From the IMG/VR virus record IMGVR_UViG_3300018080_000517, positions 1 through 26,905 of that record: a stretch of DNA of 26,905 nt; one strand, given 5' to 3'. Origin of the DNA: a virus. Made by a program: the position numbers and the translations under genes. Positions 13,928 through 22,898 of this stretch are shown here, piece after piece; position 1 is the first letter of the stretch, and each line of letters begins with the position of its first letter. A model generated the notes under the pieces. It ran no database searches. It was not told the DNA's origin and saw only the letters and a program-made list of their open reading frames with translations.

Positions 13928-14860
13928 TTAGAGCCCATTCATGTGAAAGACAGCCTTGGCCACGATTTTGGCTTCCGGCTGTGTGAACCCCTTGTATGCC
14001 TGCAACAAAACTACGGACTCGTCGAAGCTTAGCTGTTCATCAGGCATCAATGATTTTTTGGTATCTTCGTTCTTTTTAGGATCAGTACGACCCCAATCCT
14101 GATCTTTCGCTTCCCCATCCAGGCTCTCGGGGACAAGAACACTACCTGTAGCCTGGAGTGCTTTCTCTTGGTCAGGGTCCTTTTCGTCCTGTTTTTGCAA
14201 ATCCATGGACTCTGGCTTGAAAGCTTTATCCTGATCTCGAGCACCACCGGTGCAGTTACACGCCCCGCAACATTTACCTTCTGAGGCTTTCATGGCTTTA
14301 TTGGCGACATCAGGAGTAATAACGTAACAGCCTGTTTCGTCACACCAAATGTCAGGTGGTAGGGCATCAAGGCTTTTCACAACGTCCAACCAAGTATTGG
14401 TGTTGATTGGGGCTGCTGTAATAGCAATATCCTGGATCCAACACTTGACTATGGTCTTTCCGCGACGCTGCAGGACCTTACCTTGGATGGAAAAACCCAG
14501 TTTCCGGTCTGACCCTGAAGCCTCGAGGGAGTTGGCCATCTCCCAAATGTCGTCAGCCACCTTCTTGTTCTTGAACAGATAGCCTTTGACCCACAAGCCT
14601 TCTTTGGTGATCTTGCACTCAGTTGGTTGACCAACCTTGTTGGCAAACCCAGGCTTATGATCATTGTTGAAATACCCATGCTTCAGGAAGTAACTGGTGT
14701 CGATTCCAGCCTGTAGTACGATCTCATTTTGGAGATCTAGACTTGCGGTAGAGGCGATACCCTCAATCCATCGCTTACCATCTTTGCTCTTACTTTGGGA
14801 CTTCTCCAGTGAGAGAGGAACCCAAAATTCGAAACCATTTGGACTAAGGATGTCTAGCAT
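13928..14860 (-). CDS. Prohead maturation protease
   Basis: The product (310 residues from ATG 14860) fits phage prohead serine proteases of the herpesvirus-assemblin/HK97 type. W-I-E-G-I-A-S-T and D-L-Q-N-E lie near the N-terminus, a probable catalytic His in NNDHKPG (near residue 70), and a probable catalytic Ser in LGFSIQGK (near 122). A Cys cluster (CCGACNC, near 200) and an acidic, flexible C-terminal extension of about 100 residues follow; the latter may be a scaffold-like domain. A TTG start at 14929 would lie inside the terminator hairpin, so the shorter start is preferred, though its ribosome site is weak. It would cleave scaffold and capsid protein. Confidence 0.82.
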   Translation of the reverse strand: MLDILSPNGFEFWVPLSLEKSQSKSKDGKRWIEGIASTASLDLQNEIVLQAGIDTSYFLKHGYFNNDHKPGFANKVGQPTECKITKEGLWVKGYLFKNKKVADDIWEMANSLEASGSDRKLGFSIQGKVLQRRGKTIVKCWIQDIAITAAPINTNTWLDVVKSLDALPPDIWCDETGCYVITPDVANKAMKASEGKCCGACNCTGGARDQDKAFKPESMDLQKQDEKDPDQEKALQATGSVLVPESLDGEAKDQDWGRTDPKKNEDTKKSLMPDEQLSFDESVVLLQAYKGFTQPEAKIVAKAVFHMNGL

Positions 14861-14903
14861 TTGATCCGTTACGTTACCTACCCACGTAATGGTATTCGGT
14901 CCA

Positions 14904-14945
14904 AAAGCAAAAAGGGAGGCCAGGCGCAATGCCTGATCTCCCTTT
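14904..14945 (-). terminator. Intrinsic terminator or attenuator ahead of the protease gene
   Basis: AAAGGGAG and CTCCCTTT pair as the lower stem, then an A-C/T-G interruption, then CAGGC/GCCTG around a 5-base ATTGC loop. On the minus strand the arm runs into TTTTTGCTTTT. The mirror side ends in CCCTTTATT, so it may work on both strands. It separates the portal/polyvalent unit from the protease-scaffold-capsid unit. Confidence 0.75.
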
Positions 14946-14972
14946 ATTGGAGTCGTCCGATTGTTGAGTAGA

Positions 14973-15001
14973 TCAATAACTTATGAGATCTACCCTGTCA
15001 A
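14973..15001 (-). promoter_or_regulatory. Possible sigma70-type promoter before the terminator
   Basis: A perfect TTGACA (-35, 15001-14996) is followed after 17 bases by TATTGA (14978-14973), a poor -10. Transcription would begin about 20 bases before the terminator hairpin and lead into the protease gene, so it would be attenuated. The weak -10 leaves this uncertain. Confidence 0.35.
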
Positions 15002-15021
15002 GCAAAGATCGTAAGGGATCT

Positions 15022-15237
15022 TTAACCCTTTCGCAAGAAAAGACAGGGACGCCGATGCTCTTCCTTTAATTCTCGCTTATCTAATTGCATCGGAACCTCA
15101 TTTTCAGCTCCGCACGACTTACACACCGCAAACGCTTTCCCAGAACTGAACACTATGACTTTGTTGTGTATTTTAGTTTTTTCGTTAACCGATTTAACGA
15201 TAACTTCACCGCACCTACATGTCAGCAACCGCTGCAT
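15022..15237 (-). CDS. Small zinc-ribbon protein (Com-like)
   Basis: A 71-residue protein (from ATG 15237) with C-R-C near the start (LTCRCGEVIVK) and C-K-S-C-G-A about 30 residues later. This is a zinc-ribbon arrangement like the small Com-type and head-operon zinc ribbons of Mu-like phages. A TTG at 15243 overlapping the upstream TGA would add two residues and cannot be excluded. The basic C-terminal half (KRELKEEHRR) may bind nucleic acid. In Mu, Com promotes translation of the mom gene; here no mom gene is seen, so the job may be structural. Confidence 0.7.
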   Translation of the reverse strand: MQRLLTCRCGEVIVKSVNEKTKIHNKVIVFSSGKAFAVCKSCGAENEVPMQLDKRELKEEHRRPCLFLRKG

Positions 15238-15239
15238 AG

Positions 15240-18200
15240 TCAACTCGCTACTCGAAGCATAGAATCAAGTATGGATTTGACAGTTTCGGGTTCCTGCTCC
15301 TCTCCTTGAGGCTGCTGTTCCACTTCTTCTTCATCTGAACCGTGATGATACGACTCCTCTTGATCGAACACTGGGTGGTGTCGATCAGGTTGATCCCCAC
15401 CGTGAGCATACTCTCTGCCGTGATCCGGTTCAGGAAGATCTTCTACTTTAGTAGCATGTTTAAATGCTGACCAATGTTGGTCATGCTCATGCTGCGGGTG
15501 GTTATGGATCCATGCACCAAACGCTTCCTCGTCCGGAGTCCGCTCCGGGTGAGACACTGAAACCGTCCACGTAACCGGACCAGTGTCTGCGCTGCCTCGG
15601 AACGCCTTCTCGATCAGCTCCGAGTGTTCGCACGTGCCCCAAGACTTAGAGCACAGCGAACACAAAGACTTAGCAACTCCGTAAGCATGTTTTATCGGGT
15701 GCCAGGATCCATTCTCGTGTCGTATTTCTATATGATCCGCATGCACAGGTTTAGTGGTTACAATATCTCCTGTGCCTCGTTCAGTTTTAAAATGGTCTCT
15801 GTGAGGGGTCCTTAATATCACAGGACCCCCGCCCCCCTCTGGGGCAAACGAATGAACCAACCCCGCCTGCTTGGACCAATAAGATCTTTTCTCAGTGCTT
15901 CCGTCAGGCCAAGTAGACTGGTTTGTCCCATGAGACGGACTGTGAGTTTCCAAATGCCCCGCATGAGCTATGTCGTGAGCACTCCAGTCGTTAGTGGCAT
16001 GGTAGACATACCCAGGTTCGCTTGGGGTTTTTGAAGTAGGTTCGTGCGGACGAAACTCTTTCTGACCCTTGATTATCTGAGGACGCTTCTTCGTCGCCTG
16101 AAGCTTGTCCTTGAACTCGTCCAAGGTCAGCACTGACATGCTACCGAAGAAACGAGGATCATCGTATTGCTTCAAGAAGGCTCGTTTGGCTTCTTCCCCC
16201 GTGTCGAATCCCAGCATACACTTGTCTTCGTCGTACTCCTTAAAATCGGGAAGCTTCTTTTGGTGGATGACGAAAACCTTATCTGATTCCTTATTGGGAC
16301 CGATATACACATCAACCTCGTCGCCATCCATACCCTCCGTCCCACGGATGTATCCGTAAGCGTAATGCATCTTGGTTTTACCTTCAGTGCCGCTTTCTTT
16401 GTCTTTCCATTTCCTAACAGACCCCTTCCTATTCTCGATAGAAACCGGCATGCCTTGGAAAATCATTCTTCCATGGAGCTTATATGCCTTCTCTACTTCC
16501 TCTCCAGTTTTGGGGTCGTGGTGGTGGATAGCGGACATGAACAACGCTTCAACCGTGACCGGGTCAACAATTGTCTTTTGAGCCATATTAGGATCGACCT
16601 TTTGGTGACCCATCATTCGCATAACCCTGGCATAAGCTTTGTCAGCAAGTCGTGGAAGGTCTTTGGTTTCTAAAGAAGCCTGCTCTCCAACGATACGTTG
16701 AAACTCTTTCGAGAACAATTCCGTACCGTGGTAAGTACGGAACTGTTTCAGTTGCAAACCAAACTGCTCATCCAGTGCAGCCGCTACTTCACGTTGCTGA
16801 ATTGGCTGACCGTCTACTTCAAACACCTTGTCGCCTGGCTTTTTGCCTTGGGCCAACTCATGCAGAGCACTAGCAGCTGCAGAATCTAACACAGCAGTCA
16901 CTATGTGTGGGGACCCGCTCGCGTCCTTGTACTTCATCTTGAACGCGTTACCAGTGATCGACACGTCTTTGATCTTCATCGACAGAAGACCACTATCATC
17001 ACCGTCTGACAACGCTCTCGCCTGATCAACAAGAGCCAGCACCAAACCTACTGCTTTCTGACGCTGGTCTTCCCCCTGGATCAGCCGCAAGTAAAACTGC
17101 CTCACCTTCTCAAGCTGCGAATCCACCTGCCGGATATCCTCATTCAACGCCAAGCGGTGGTTGCCGACACGGTCACGATGCAGCGAAATGAATTCCTCGT
17201 TACCAGTCTCTGGGTCCTCGTATTTATGCGCCCAATGATTTACTTCAGGATCATATGCCGTGTTGGGTTCAGTCTCAACACCTTCCGGCGCTGGTCTGTG
17301 GAGCTTTCTACCGAACTCATCGAATATATGAGGTGCGGTCTCCCGAGTCGGCTCATGTGGATGAATCTCCGGTGGCCCAGCTTCTGGATCATGGTGGGGA
17401 TGACCCTCAGGAGCATTAGTGCCTCTGACGTGCTCGCCGAAGTTATCCTGATACATGTATTTATACGCACCTGGTTCGCCTTCGCGCCAAACGTAGTGCA
17501 TTTGATCTTGATCGTCTTCGGTTTCTTCTTCAGCTTTCGCTAACACATCAGCAGCCATCAACAGAGAATGATAATTAATCGATCTCTCAAATTCTTTGGG
17601 GTCAGCCACATGCTCCCCAGTAGATTCCCCAGTGTGGTGCTCGTAGGCAGTTCTAGTCCATGCTGGTGTGCTCGGAGCACTAAGATACTTGTCAAACCCA
17701 CGAGGATCTTCCCTGTGCCAATCCTTCATCATCCCGAGAATCTCGTGATGACCTTTTCCTTCTTTTTTCAACCACTGATCAAACTGGTTTAAATGGAGCT
17801 TTCTCTCCTCAGAAGAAAGTTCGCCCCTACCAACAGCCTCACCAGTTTCTACCATTCTTTGACGGCGCTTCTCTTCGCTTTCTCGTCGCAGAGCCGCCTG
17901 TTCGGGAGTTGGGAGGTGTTGAGTCCCCATATCGTGGCCGACACCGCCCTCTTGCCTTCCCTGACGAGCTTGGCCACCAGCAGGTCGTCGAGCTGTCCAC
18001 TCCCCACCCTCAGAACTAGTTCTTCTCGATGCTCCCGAACCAACCGTACTTCCTGTAGAACGGACATCACCACCTTCCATACCGGCGGCTGCTTGTTGGC
18101 GCGCAAGCTCCTCCTCAAGTTGCGGTAGAGTTTCTTTCCTCCGTTGGGCAAAACCACTTTCTTCACCAGTGGCAACATCCTGCTCGATCAGTTTTTTCTT

Positions 18201-20378
18201 ACGAGCCACAGTGCGGGCCAAGTCTTTCACTCGCCTCGTAGCGTACCTTTTGGGGTCACTTTCTGGGGTCATGTGCTTATCGATCGCACGCCCCATGTTG
18301 TCTGCTGCTTTGCGCCTGATGTGCTCAGCCAACCTGCGACCTTTATGGGGATCTTTTGGGTTGTAGGAATTAACATAGTCGTCGATCCCAGCAACCGCTT
18401 CCTGAGCCAGCTCCATCTTGGCGTTTCTCATACCTTCGCTGGTGCCAAGATCATTGCCGTTCCAGTTTCTCAAACCCTTCTTCTTCAAAAGAAACTCAGC
18501 ATCTGAAGCAAACGCAGATCCATGCTCATTTGCGATCTGCCGCATAAATTCCGCTTCATGTTCGGGTTCTATATGGAACGCAACACCATGCTGGATAGCT
18601 CGCTGCCCATGAGGGACATGCTGGTCTCTCGACAACGGACCTCGTTCTCCTTCACCAGCTCTGACGTATAAATGATCCGGTTTCCAACTCCAATTACCCA
18701 CATCACCGCGCTCGAGAGCATTGGTTATTTTATGCTCGATCTTGGCTGGTTTTCCGTCCTCGCCGACTCTCAGCTGCCCAGTGCCATAGTCGTAGTGATG
18801 CCCAAACGTAGGTTCCCAATCTTTAGCGTGGCCTTTCCGCTCCTCGGGATGCATTTGACCGCGTCCCTCTTGTTCTTTGAGGAACTCCATGTACGACTGC
18901 TGTTCTCCAACCCACTCACGCAATTGATCTATGTTAGTCTTAGGAGCTGGACTCCATTTCTTAGATTTGGGATCAGTAGGATCAATGTCCGGATTAAACC
19001 TACTACGGTGATCAAATACCACCCGTGGCCTACCAAGAGACTCCGGATCTCTGCCCTGCTTCACGTGGTAGTGCATCCAAGGATCACCGTACGGATCCTT
19101 TACCGTTTCCACAGGCCGTAAATTGCTCTCGATGGCAGTTACCGTATTACCTGCTCTTTTCTTCTTCCCAGTATTAGGATCGACGAAGTAATGATCTCCA
19201 ACTACGGGCATACCTTCTTTGTCGTGTTTTATGTTGCCTTCTTTATCCTTCGATCCTTTGCCTACTAGTTTTCGATCTACGAGTTGTTCTTGATCATGGT
19301 CCCACAACTTCACATCGTGCTCGCCACCCTCTGCCAAATGTGCACGTCGTGAATACTCGAATGCCTTCGCTTCTGATCCTGGCTGACCCGCCTGCTTGAA
19401 CCCAGGATGCACCTCAACCGTGTGACCGCTAATATCATGCATAGCGCCGATACCGTGGTTCGAGTGTTCCTCACCCTGGTAGGCGTAGTTCCATTTTCCG
19501 TCCTCAAACCAACGCTTGACGTATTTATGGTGAGGCGCTGGGGCTGATCCGATTCCTTTGTTAACATCGCCGGTATAAAAGCTGCCGCCAACAAAATCTT
19601 CACGCCAGACAGACAACAAGCCAGTGTCGTACCGATTGATCGCTTTGGTAAGAAGACGAGCTTCCCGTGTCATCTCCTCTGTTCTACCCTGCTCATGGTA
19701 CCGGCGAAGGTGGTGAATCGGATCACCAGTCAGGGGTAGCTTGGTGCCAATCACCTCTGACCATAAACGGTGCTGATTTTTACCAGGACGAACAGGAGCA
19801 GGCTCTTTGTACTTCTCATCTACCTGTTGGATCTTCAAGGAAACAGGATCACCGTTAGCATCAAGAGGATTGTAGTCACCAAAAGTGTCCACTGGGGATA
19901 CTTGCTGACCAGCAATATGCGCCATCGCTTTAGATACCGTTAGTGATTTACCTCGATCCTCCTGCTTTTGCTTTTCCTCTTCTTGAGCCTCCTCAATCTC
20001 TTCTTGGGTAGGCTCATCCCCAGTTTCCGCCTGAATGTCCTGATCCTCAAGCTGCCCAGAGTCTTCCATCTCTTGAAGCTTTTCTTCTCGCTTAATCCGG
20101 ATCTCTTCCGGATCACCCCCACGGAATGAACCAGCCTCCTCACCAGGCTGAGCTTTAATTACCTTTGGCTTTTTAGAAACATGACCACCTTCCGCCCGAT
20201 GCAACATTGCTGTTACTAACTTCTTGGCATCTTTCGGAAGGCGCTGAGTTTTCTTAACACCTTTATCGAGTTCTTTTTCTTCTTTTTTAATCTCGATTTC
20301 AGTGGGGTCACCGCCTCGAAATGAATCACCACTGTTGGCTTTAGAGATCATTTCGTCCAACATCAGTAACCTACTCAT
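15240..20378 (-). CDS. Giant polyvalent virion protein (topoisomerase IB-like, InPase-like, ART-like)
   Basis: A 1712-residue protein from ATG 20378; GGGAGGA stands before it and it overlaps the MuF stop by 8 bases (ATGAGTAG). In order: a charged N-terminus with two SFRGGDP repeats (19-36, 84-100); a long His/Trp/Tyr-rich region with two KYVKRW...Y-A-Y-type hairpins (near 284 and 959); a topoisomerase IB-like region (about 1080-1285) keeping LKQFRTYHGT and MMGH but with Ile where the catalytic Tyr is expected; a phage InPase-like region (about 1300-1422; YGYIRGTEGMDGDEVDVYIG); a possible ADP-ribosyltransferase-like region (1456-1562; YVYHAT); a C-x2-C-x5-C-x-H site near 1578; and an acidic tail. 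Such proteins are usually packaged and injected. Domain calls are from motifs only. Confidence 0.78.
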   Translation of the reverse strand: MSRLLMLDEMISKANSGDSFRGGDPTEIEIKKEEKELDKGVKKTQRLPKDAKKLVTAMLHRAEGGHVSKKPKVIKAQPGEEAGSFRGGDPEEIRIKREEKLQEMEDSGQLEDQDIQAETGDEPTQEEIEEAQEEEKQKQEDRGKSLTVSKAMAHIAGQQVSPVDTFGDYNPLDANGDPVSLKIQQVDEKYKEPAPVRPGKNQHRLWSEVIGTKLPLTGDPIHHLRRYHEQGRTEEMTREARLLTKAINRYDTGLLSVWREDFVGGSFYTGDVNKGIGSAPAPHHKYVKRWFEDGKWNYAYQGEEHSNHGIGAMHDISGHTVEVHPGFKQAGQPGSEAKAFEYSRRAHLAEGGEHDVKLWDHDQEQLVDRKLVGKGSKDKEGNIKHDKEGMPVVGDHYFVDPNTGKKKRAGNTVTAIESNLRPVETVKDPYGDPWMHYHVKQGRDPESLGRPRVVFDHRSRFNPDIDPTDPKSKKWSPAPKTNIDQLREWVGEQQSYMEFLKEQEGRGQMHPEERKGHAKDWEPTFGHHYDYGTGQLRVGEDGKPAKIEHKITNALERGDVGNWSWKPDHLYVRAGEGERGPLSRDQHVPHGQRAIQHGVAFHIEPEHEAEFMRQIANEHGSAFASDAEFLLKKKGLRNWNGNDLGTSEGMRNAKMELAQEAVAGIDDYVNSYNPKDPHKGRRLAEHIRRKAADNMGRAIDKHMTPESDPKRYATRRVKDLARTVARKKKLIEQDVATGEESGFAQRRKETLPQLEEELARQQAAAGMEGGDVRSTGSTVGSGASRRTSSEGGEWTARRPAGGQARQGRQEGGVGHDMGTQHLPTPEQAALRRESEEKRRQRMVETGEAVGRGELSSEERKLHLNQFDQWLKKEGKGHHEILGMMKDWHREDPRGFDKYLSAPSTPAWTRTAYEHHTGESTGEHVADPKEFERSINYHSLLMAADVLAKAEEETEDDQDQMHYVWREGEPGAYKYMYQDNFGEHVRGTNAPEGHPHHDPEAGPPEIHPHEPTRETAPHIFDEFGRKLHRPAPEGVETEPNTAYDPEVNHWAHKYEDPETGNEEFISLHRDRVGNHRLALNEDIRQVDSQLEKVRQFYLRLIQGEDQRQKAVGLVLALVDQARALSDGDDSGLLSMKIKDVSITGNAFKMKYKDASGSPHIVTAVLDSAAASALHELAQGKKPGDKVFEVDGQPIQQREVAAALDEQFGLQLKQFRTYHGTELFSKEFQRIVGEQASLETKDLPRLADKAYARVMRMMGHQKVDPNMAQKTIVDPVTVEALFMSAIHHHDPKTGEEVEKAYKLHGRMIFQGMPVSIENRKGSVRKWKDKESGTEGKTKMHYAYGYIRGTEGMDGDEVDVYIGPNKESDKVFVIHQKKLPDFKEYDEDKCMLGFDTGEEAKRAFLKQYDDPRFFGSMSVLTLDEFKDKLQATKKRPQIIKGQKEFRPHEPTSKTPSEPGYVYHATNDWSAHDIAHAGHLETHSPSHGTNQSTWPDGSTEKRSYWSKQAGLVHSFAPEGGGGPVILRTPHRDHFKTERGTGDIVTTKPVHADHIEIRHENGSWHPIKHAYGVAKSLCSLCSKSWGTCEHSELIEKAFRGSADTGPVTWTVSVSHPERTPDEEAFGAWIHNHPQHEHDQHWSAFKHATKVEDLPEPDHGREYAHGGDQPDRHHPVFDQEESYHHGSDEEEVEQQPQGEEQEPETVKSILDSMLRVAS

Positions 20379-21504
20379 TGGAATTCCTCCCACCAATGAC
20401 CCCTGATACACGTATCCACTGAACTTTCGCTTCGTGTAAAAGATGTTTCAACCGCTCGTGAATATCTCGATCACGTATGTACATCTGCTCGAGTTTCTTT
20501 AACCGTCTTTTCAACACTTGCAACTCTTCAGGATCATCAATCTGCCGAATGTAATCCTCTGTTGGAAGAGAAGCATTTGATCCTTGTAGGAGTGAATGTG
20601 AAACACTGTCAACGGACTTACCCAATTGGTCTGGAAACGCTTCTTCTGGTTTTGTCATAGTGAATTTTCCTTTATCGTTCCAACCCCAACCAGGAGGTAC
20701 GTATCGTAACATGCAATAGCAATTTGGATGAAGTGGAGGAATTACAGGTTTGGCGTTAGATCGCCAAGGCCGGACATAGTTGGTCCCAGTATTCTGCAGT
20801 AACTCTGACAACTGAAAAATCTTCGGCTTACCATTTTCTAAGTAGAGGCGAATACAATCTTGACAAGCATCACTTGCAGGAACGATGGCAACCTTACTAT
20901 TAGGTCCCTCCCCATGACTATAAATTCCAAGCTTATTAGTAATTGCATGCACTACGCCTGTTTGACGAGCATGATGTAACTCGGTTGCAGCAACTCGATA
21001 CCAATCCCTACTCTTATCCTGCAGGGTCCGGATCAACTCCTGGGCCACCGCTGAATGACTACGTCCTAACAAAACACCAGTTTCGATCTTGTCAGCGATA
21101 ATACCGCGTACCTGAGCCTCGGACACCGCCTCACTGTTAGCTATAGAAAGGCGCTCGAACACGCCATTAGCAACATCGTCTCCCAACTTCCTGAACTTTG
21201 TATGAGTGGAAAATACAGCCGCATCAATCTGAGCCTGTTCTTCCGACGTTACCTGCTCAGCAGCATGGGCCATATCGTCCCAACTGTAACCTTTCCACTC
21301 GGTTTCTTTGAGTTGGGCTTCCTCCTTACCTAGAACAAAAGACATTTGTGTTAATGAAGTAGGTAAGCCTTGTACTGAATCAGGAGCATCTACATGAGCC
21401 TGCTCATCAGTAAACTGACTTCCAAACACACGTCCAATAAACCAATCTACGTGCTGGCGAACAACAGCCCGAATCTGGTCAATCTTGTCTTTGGGGATCG
21501 GCAT
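20371..21504 (-). CDS. MuF-type minor head protein
   Basis: This 377-residue protein carries the Mu gpF/SPP1 gp7 head-morphogenesis domain at about residues 165-270: A-A-T-E-L-H-H-A-R-Q-T-G, then D-A-C-Q-D-C-I-R-L-Y, and the hallmark P-P-L-H-P-N-C-Y-C. The two C-x2-C and H-x-N-C sites may bind zinc. Known members sit near the portal inside the capsid and some are ejected with DNA. The N-terminal part is helical and may bind the portal. A basic coiled coil closes the protein. Downstream it overlaps the polyvalent gene, a usual partner of MuF domains. Confidence 0.88.
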   Translation of the reverse strand: MPIPKDKIDQIRAVVRQHVDWFIGRVFGSQFTDEQAHVDAPDSVQGLPTSLTQMSFVLGKEEAQLKETEWKGYSWDDMAHAAEQVTSEEQAQIDAAVFSTHTKFRKLGDDVANGVFERLSIANSEAVSEAQVRGIIADKIETGVLLGRSHSAVAQELIRTLQDKSRDWYRVAATELHHARQTGVVHAITNKLGIYSHGEGPNSKVAIVPASDACQDCIRLYLENGKPKIFQLSELLQNTGTNYVRPWRSNAKPVIPPLHPNCYCMLRYVPPGWGWNDKGKFTMTKPEEAFPDQLGKSVDSVSHSLLQGSNASLPTEDYIRQIDDPEELQVLKRRLKKLEQMYIRDRDIHERLKHLLHEAKVQWIRVSGVIGGRNSNE

Positions 21505-21516
21505 CCTGGCACAGCC

Positions 21517-22497
21517 TTATACCGAAAGGAGAAGTGGAACAGATTTTTTTGCGCGCCCCGCCATGTCAAGAGCGATAGCAATAGCTTGTTTTTGGGGCTT
21601 TCCCTCGCGCACTAACAGACTAATCTTGTCGCTAATCCATTTGTCAGTGCTTTTTGCTACATGTGGCGTTTTGACAACTTCAGTACCTTTTGGACCTGTC
21701 GTAGATACTGGTTTGGCTAATGCCGTACCCGCACTAGTCGACCCGATCGGGGCTACCCCAGTCGCCGCCTCATGAGGATGAGGAATTGGGGAAAACTTAC
21801 CAGTTACATCAATATGAGATTCTTCGACCTTTGCACCAGTTTGCTCCGGCGATGCCGTTTTTTGGTACAGCTCTTTTTGTTGCGGGGATGGAGTCGGATT
21901 CTGTGCTCTATTGTGATAAGTTGTCCCAATAGAAATATGATCGTCAGAGTGAGAACCGTGTGGGTTACTTGTATAATGCATCGTCCAATCTTTGTGGTGT
22001 TGCGGACCGGAACTAACCCCACGTTTCGCATAACTCTGTAACTTGTCCTCTACTTGCCCCAACACTCTTTGGCGGTGTTGAAGCATTGGGTGACTAGACT
22101 CGTGTCCAGCATTTGCATGACCTTGAATTTTATCTTGGAGATAAATTCTTTTAGCCACCAAACGAGCATGATCATGCTCCGGAGTATTTATATCAGCATG
22201 CCTAACCGTCGGAGCATTACCTTTCGGACCTTGCCACTGCTTGCTAAATTTTGCGATCTGGTGAAGTCCAGTCGGCATTTCCCCTTTACGTTTAGGGGCT
22301 TCAAATTTTTCCCAGGCTTCGGCTGCTTCCTTACCCTTAAGAGCCTTGCTCAAACAATCCACATGCTGCCTAACAGCAATGAACAATTCAACATCCGCTT
22401 TTGATAACGTATCCAAAATCGAAACTACCAAAACTGGTTGAGGTGATTTTGAAACAGCCGGTCGTAATGGTCGTGGTCCAATTAGATCATACCGCAT
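21517..22497 (-). CDS. His-rich head-operon protein with C-terminal KPQKQAIAIAL motif
   Basis: The 326-residue product is low-complexity in the middle and rich in His, Pro and Gly. The N-terminus (40-60) is a helical VELFIAVRQHVDCL segment. Near the C-terminus (about 290-320) a helical motif W-I-S-D-K-I-S-L-L-V-R-E-G-K-P-Q-K-Q-A-I occurs; this K-P-Q-x-Q-A-x-A-I-A pattern recurs in many phage head-region proteins of unknown function. AGGTGA precedes the ATG at 22497. It is probably internal to the virion or a cofactor of portal or MuF. Confidence 0.65.
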   Translation of the reverse strand: MRYDLIGPRPLRPAVSKSPQPVLVVSILDTLSKADVELFIAVRQHVDCLSKALKGKEAAEAWEKFEAPKRKGEMPTGLHQIAKFSKQWQGPKGNAPTVRHADINTPEHDHARLVAKRIYLQDKIQGHANAGHESSHPMLQHRQRVLGQVEDKLQSYAKRGVSSGPQHHKDWTMHYTSNPHGSHSDDHISIGTTYHNRAQNPTPSPQQKELYQKTASPEQTGAKVEESHIDVTGKFSPIPHPHEAATGVAPIGSTSAGTALAKPVSTTGPKGTEVVKTPHVAKSTDKWISDKISLLVREGKPQKQAIAIALDMAGRAKKSVPLLLSV

Positions 22498-22500
22498 CTA

Positions 22501-22653
22501 TCACCTCGCAATAGCTAGCAGAGCCACAGCTAAGGCAGGCCCGCCATCTTTCATTAACCGGAGCGCGTTAGGTTCCGACATCCCGTAATTGTCAACCAAC
22601 AACTTCAAAACTCGAAGACCTTCAACAGTTAGACCCGACTTTAACGGAGGCAT
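22501..22653 (-). CDS. 50-residue helical protein in the head operon
   Basis: ATG 22653 starts two bases after the preceding TAA, with GAGGT as ribosome site, and the frame ends in TGA at 22501, four bases before the next ATG. The peptide is helical and has a basic/hydrophobic middle (LRVLKLLVDNYGMSEPNALR) and an Ala/Leu-rich end (ALAVALLAIAR) that may be a weak membrane-contact helix. The exact fit into the spacing between two genes makes it very likely real. Function unknown. Confidence 0.72.
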   Translation of the reverse strand: MPPLKSGLTVEGLRVLKLLVDNYGMSEPNALRLMKDGGPALAVALLAIAR

Positions 22654-22655
22654 TA

Positions 22656-22898
22656 TTACCTCAACACATCCAAAATATGCTGATGTAAACTCTCCGTCAT
22701 TGCGTCATATGCTTCCTGTACCGTCTTCATCATCCGTTTTGTTGCCGGATTTTGATTTACAAAAAACTCTACCTGCTCGGACCCGTGATGGTGATCTTTA
22801 ACAGCTTTAAATAGACCCTCCAGACGATCTGCAGGTATTTCAATATTAACTACGGCTTGTGCTTCGTCCTGAGACACTTCCGCCTCCACGACCGGCAT
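22656..22898 (-). CDS. Small helical protein, unknown
   Basis: An 80-residue acidic protein with a beta-prone start (MPVVEAEVSQDEA) and two helices (about 23-37 and 55-80). The His run DHHHGS near residue 35 could bind metal but is short. ATG 22898 lies 53 bases inside the end of the upstream gene, with GAAGAAGAG as ribosome site. No family recognised. It is one of a run of four small proteins between portal and MuF. Confidence 0.62.
   Translation of the reverse strand: MPVVEAEVSQDEAQAVVNIEIPADRLEGLFKAVKDHHHGSEQVEFFVNQNPATKRMMKTVQEAYDAMTESLHQHILDVLR

Noticed and set aside
14861-14929. Longer start (TTG) for the prohead protease
   Set aside because: It would begin inside the 3' arm of the intrinsic terminator, without a ribosome site. 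ATG 14860 starts directly before the protease fold.
17157-17543. Plus-strand frame of 128 codons within the polyvalent gene
   Set aside because: It is a shadow of a conserved minus-strand frame and lacks a ribosome site or any motif.
20379-20411. Longer start for the polyvalent protein
   Set aside because: GGGAGGA fits ATG 20378 with good spacing, giving the usual short overlap with the MuF gene.
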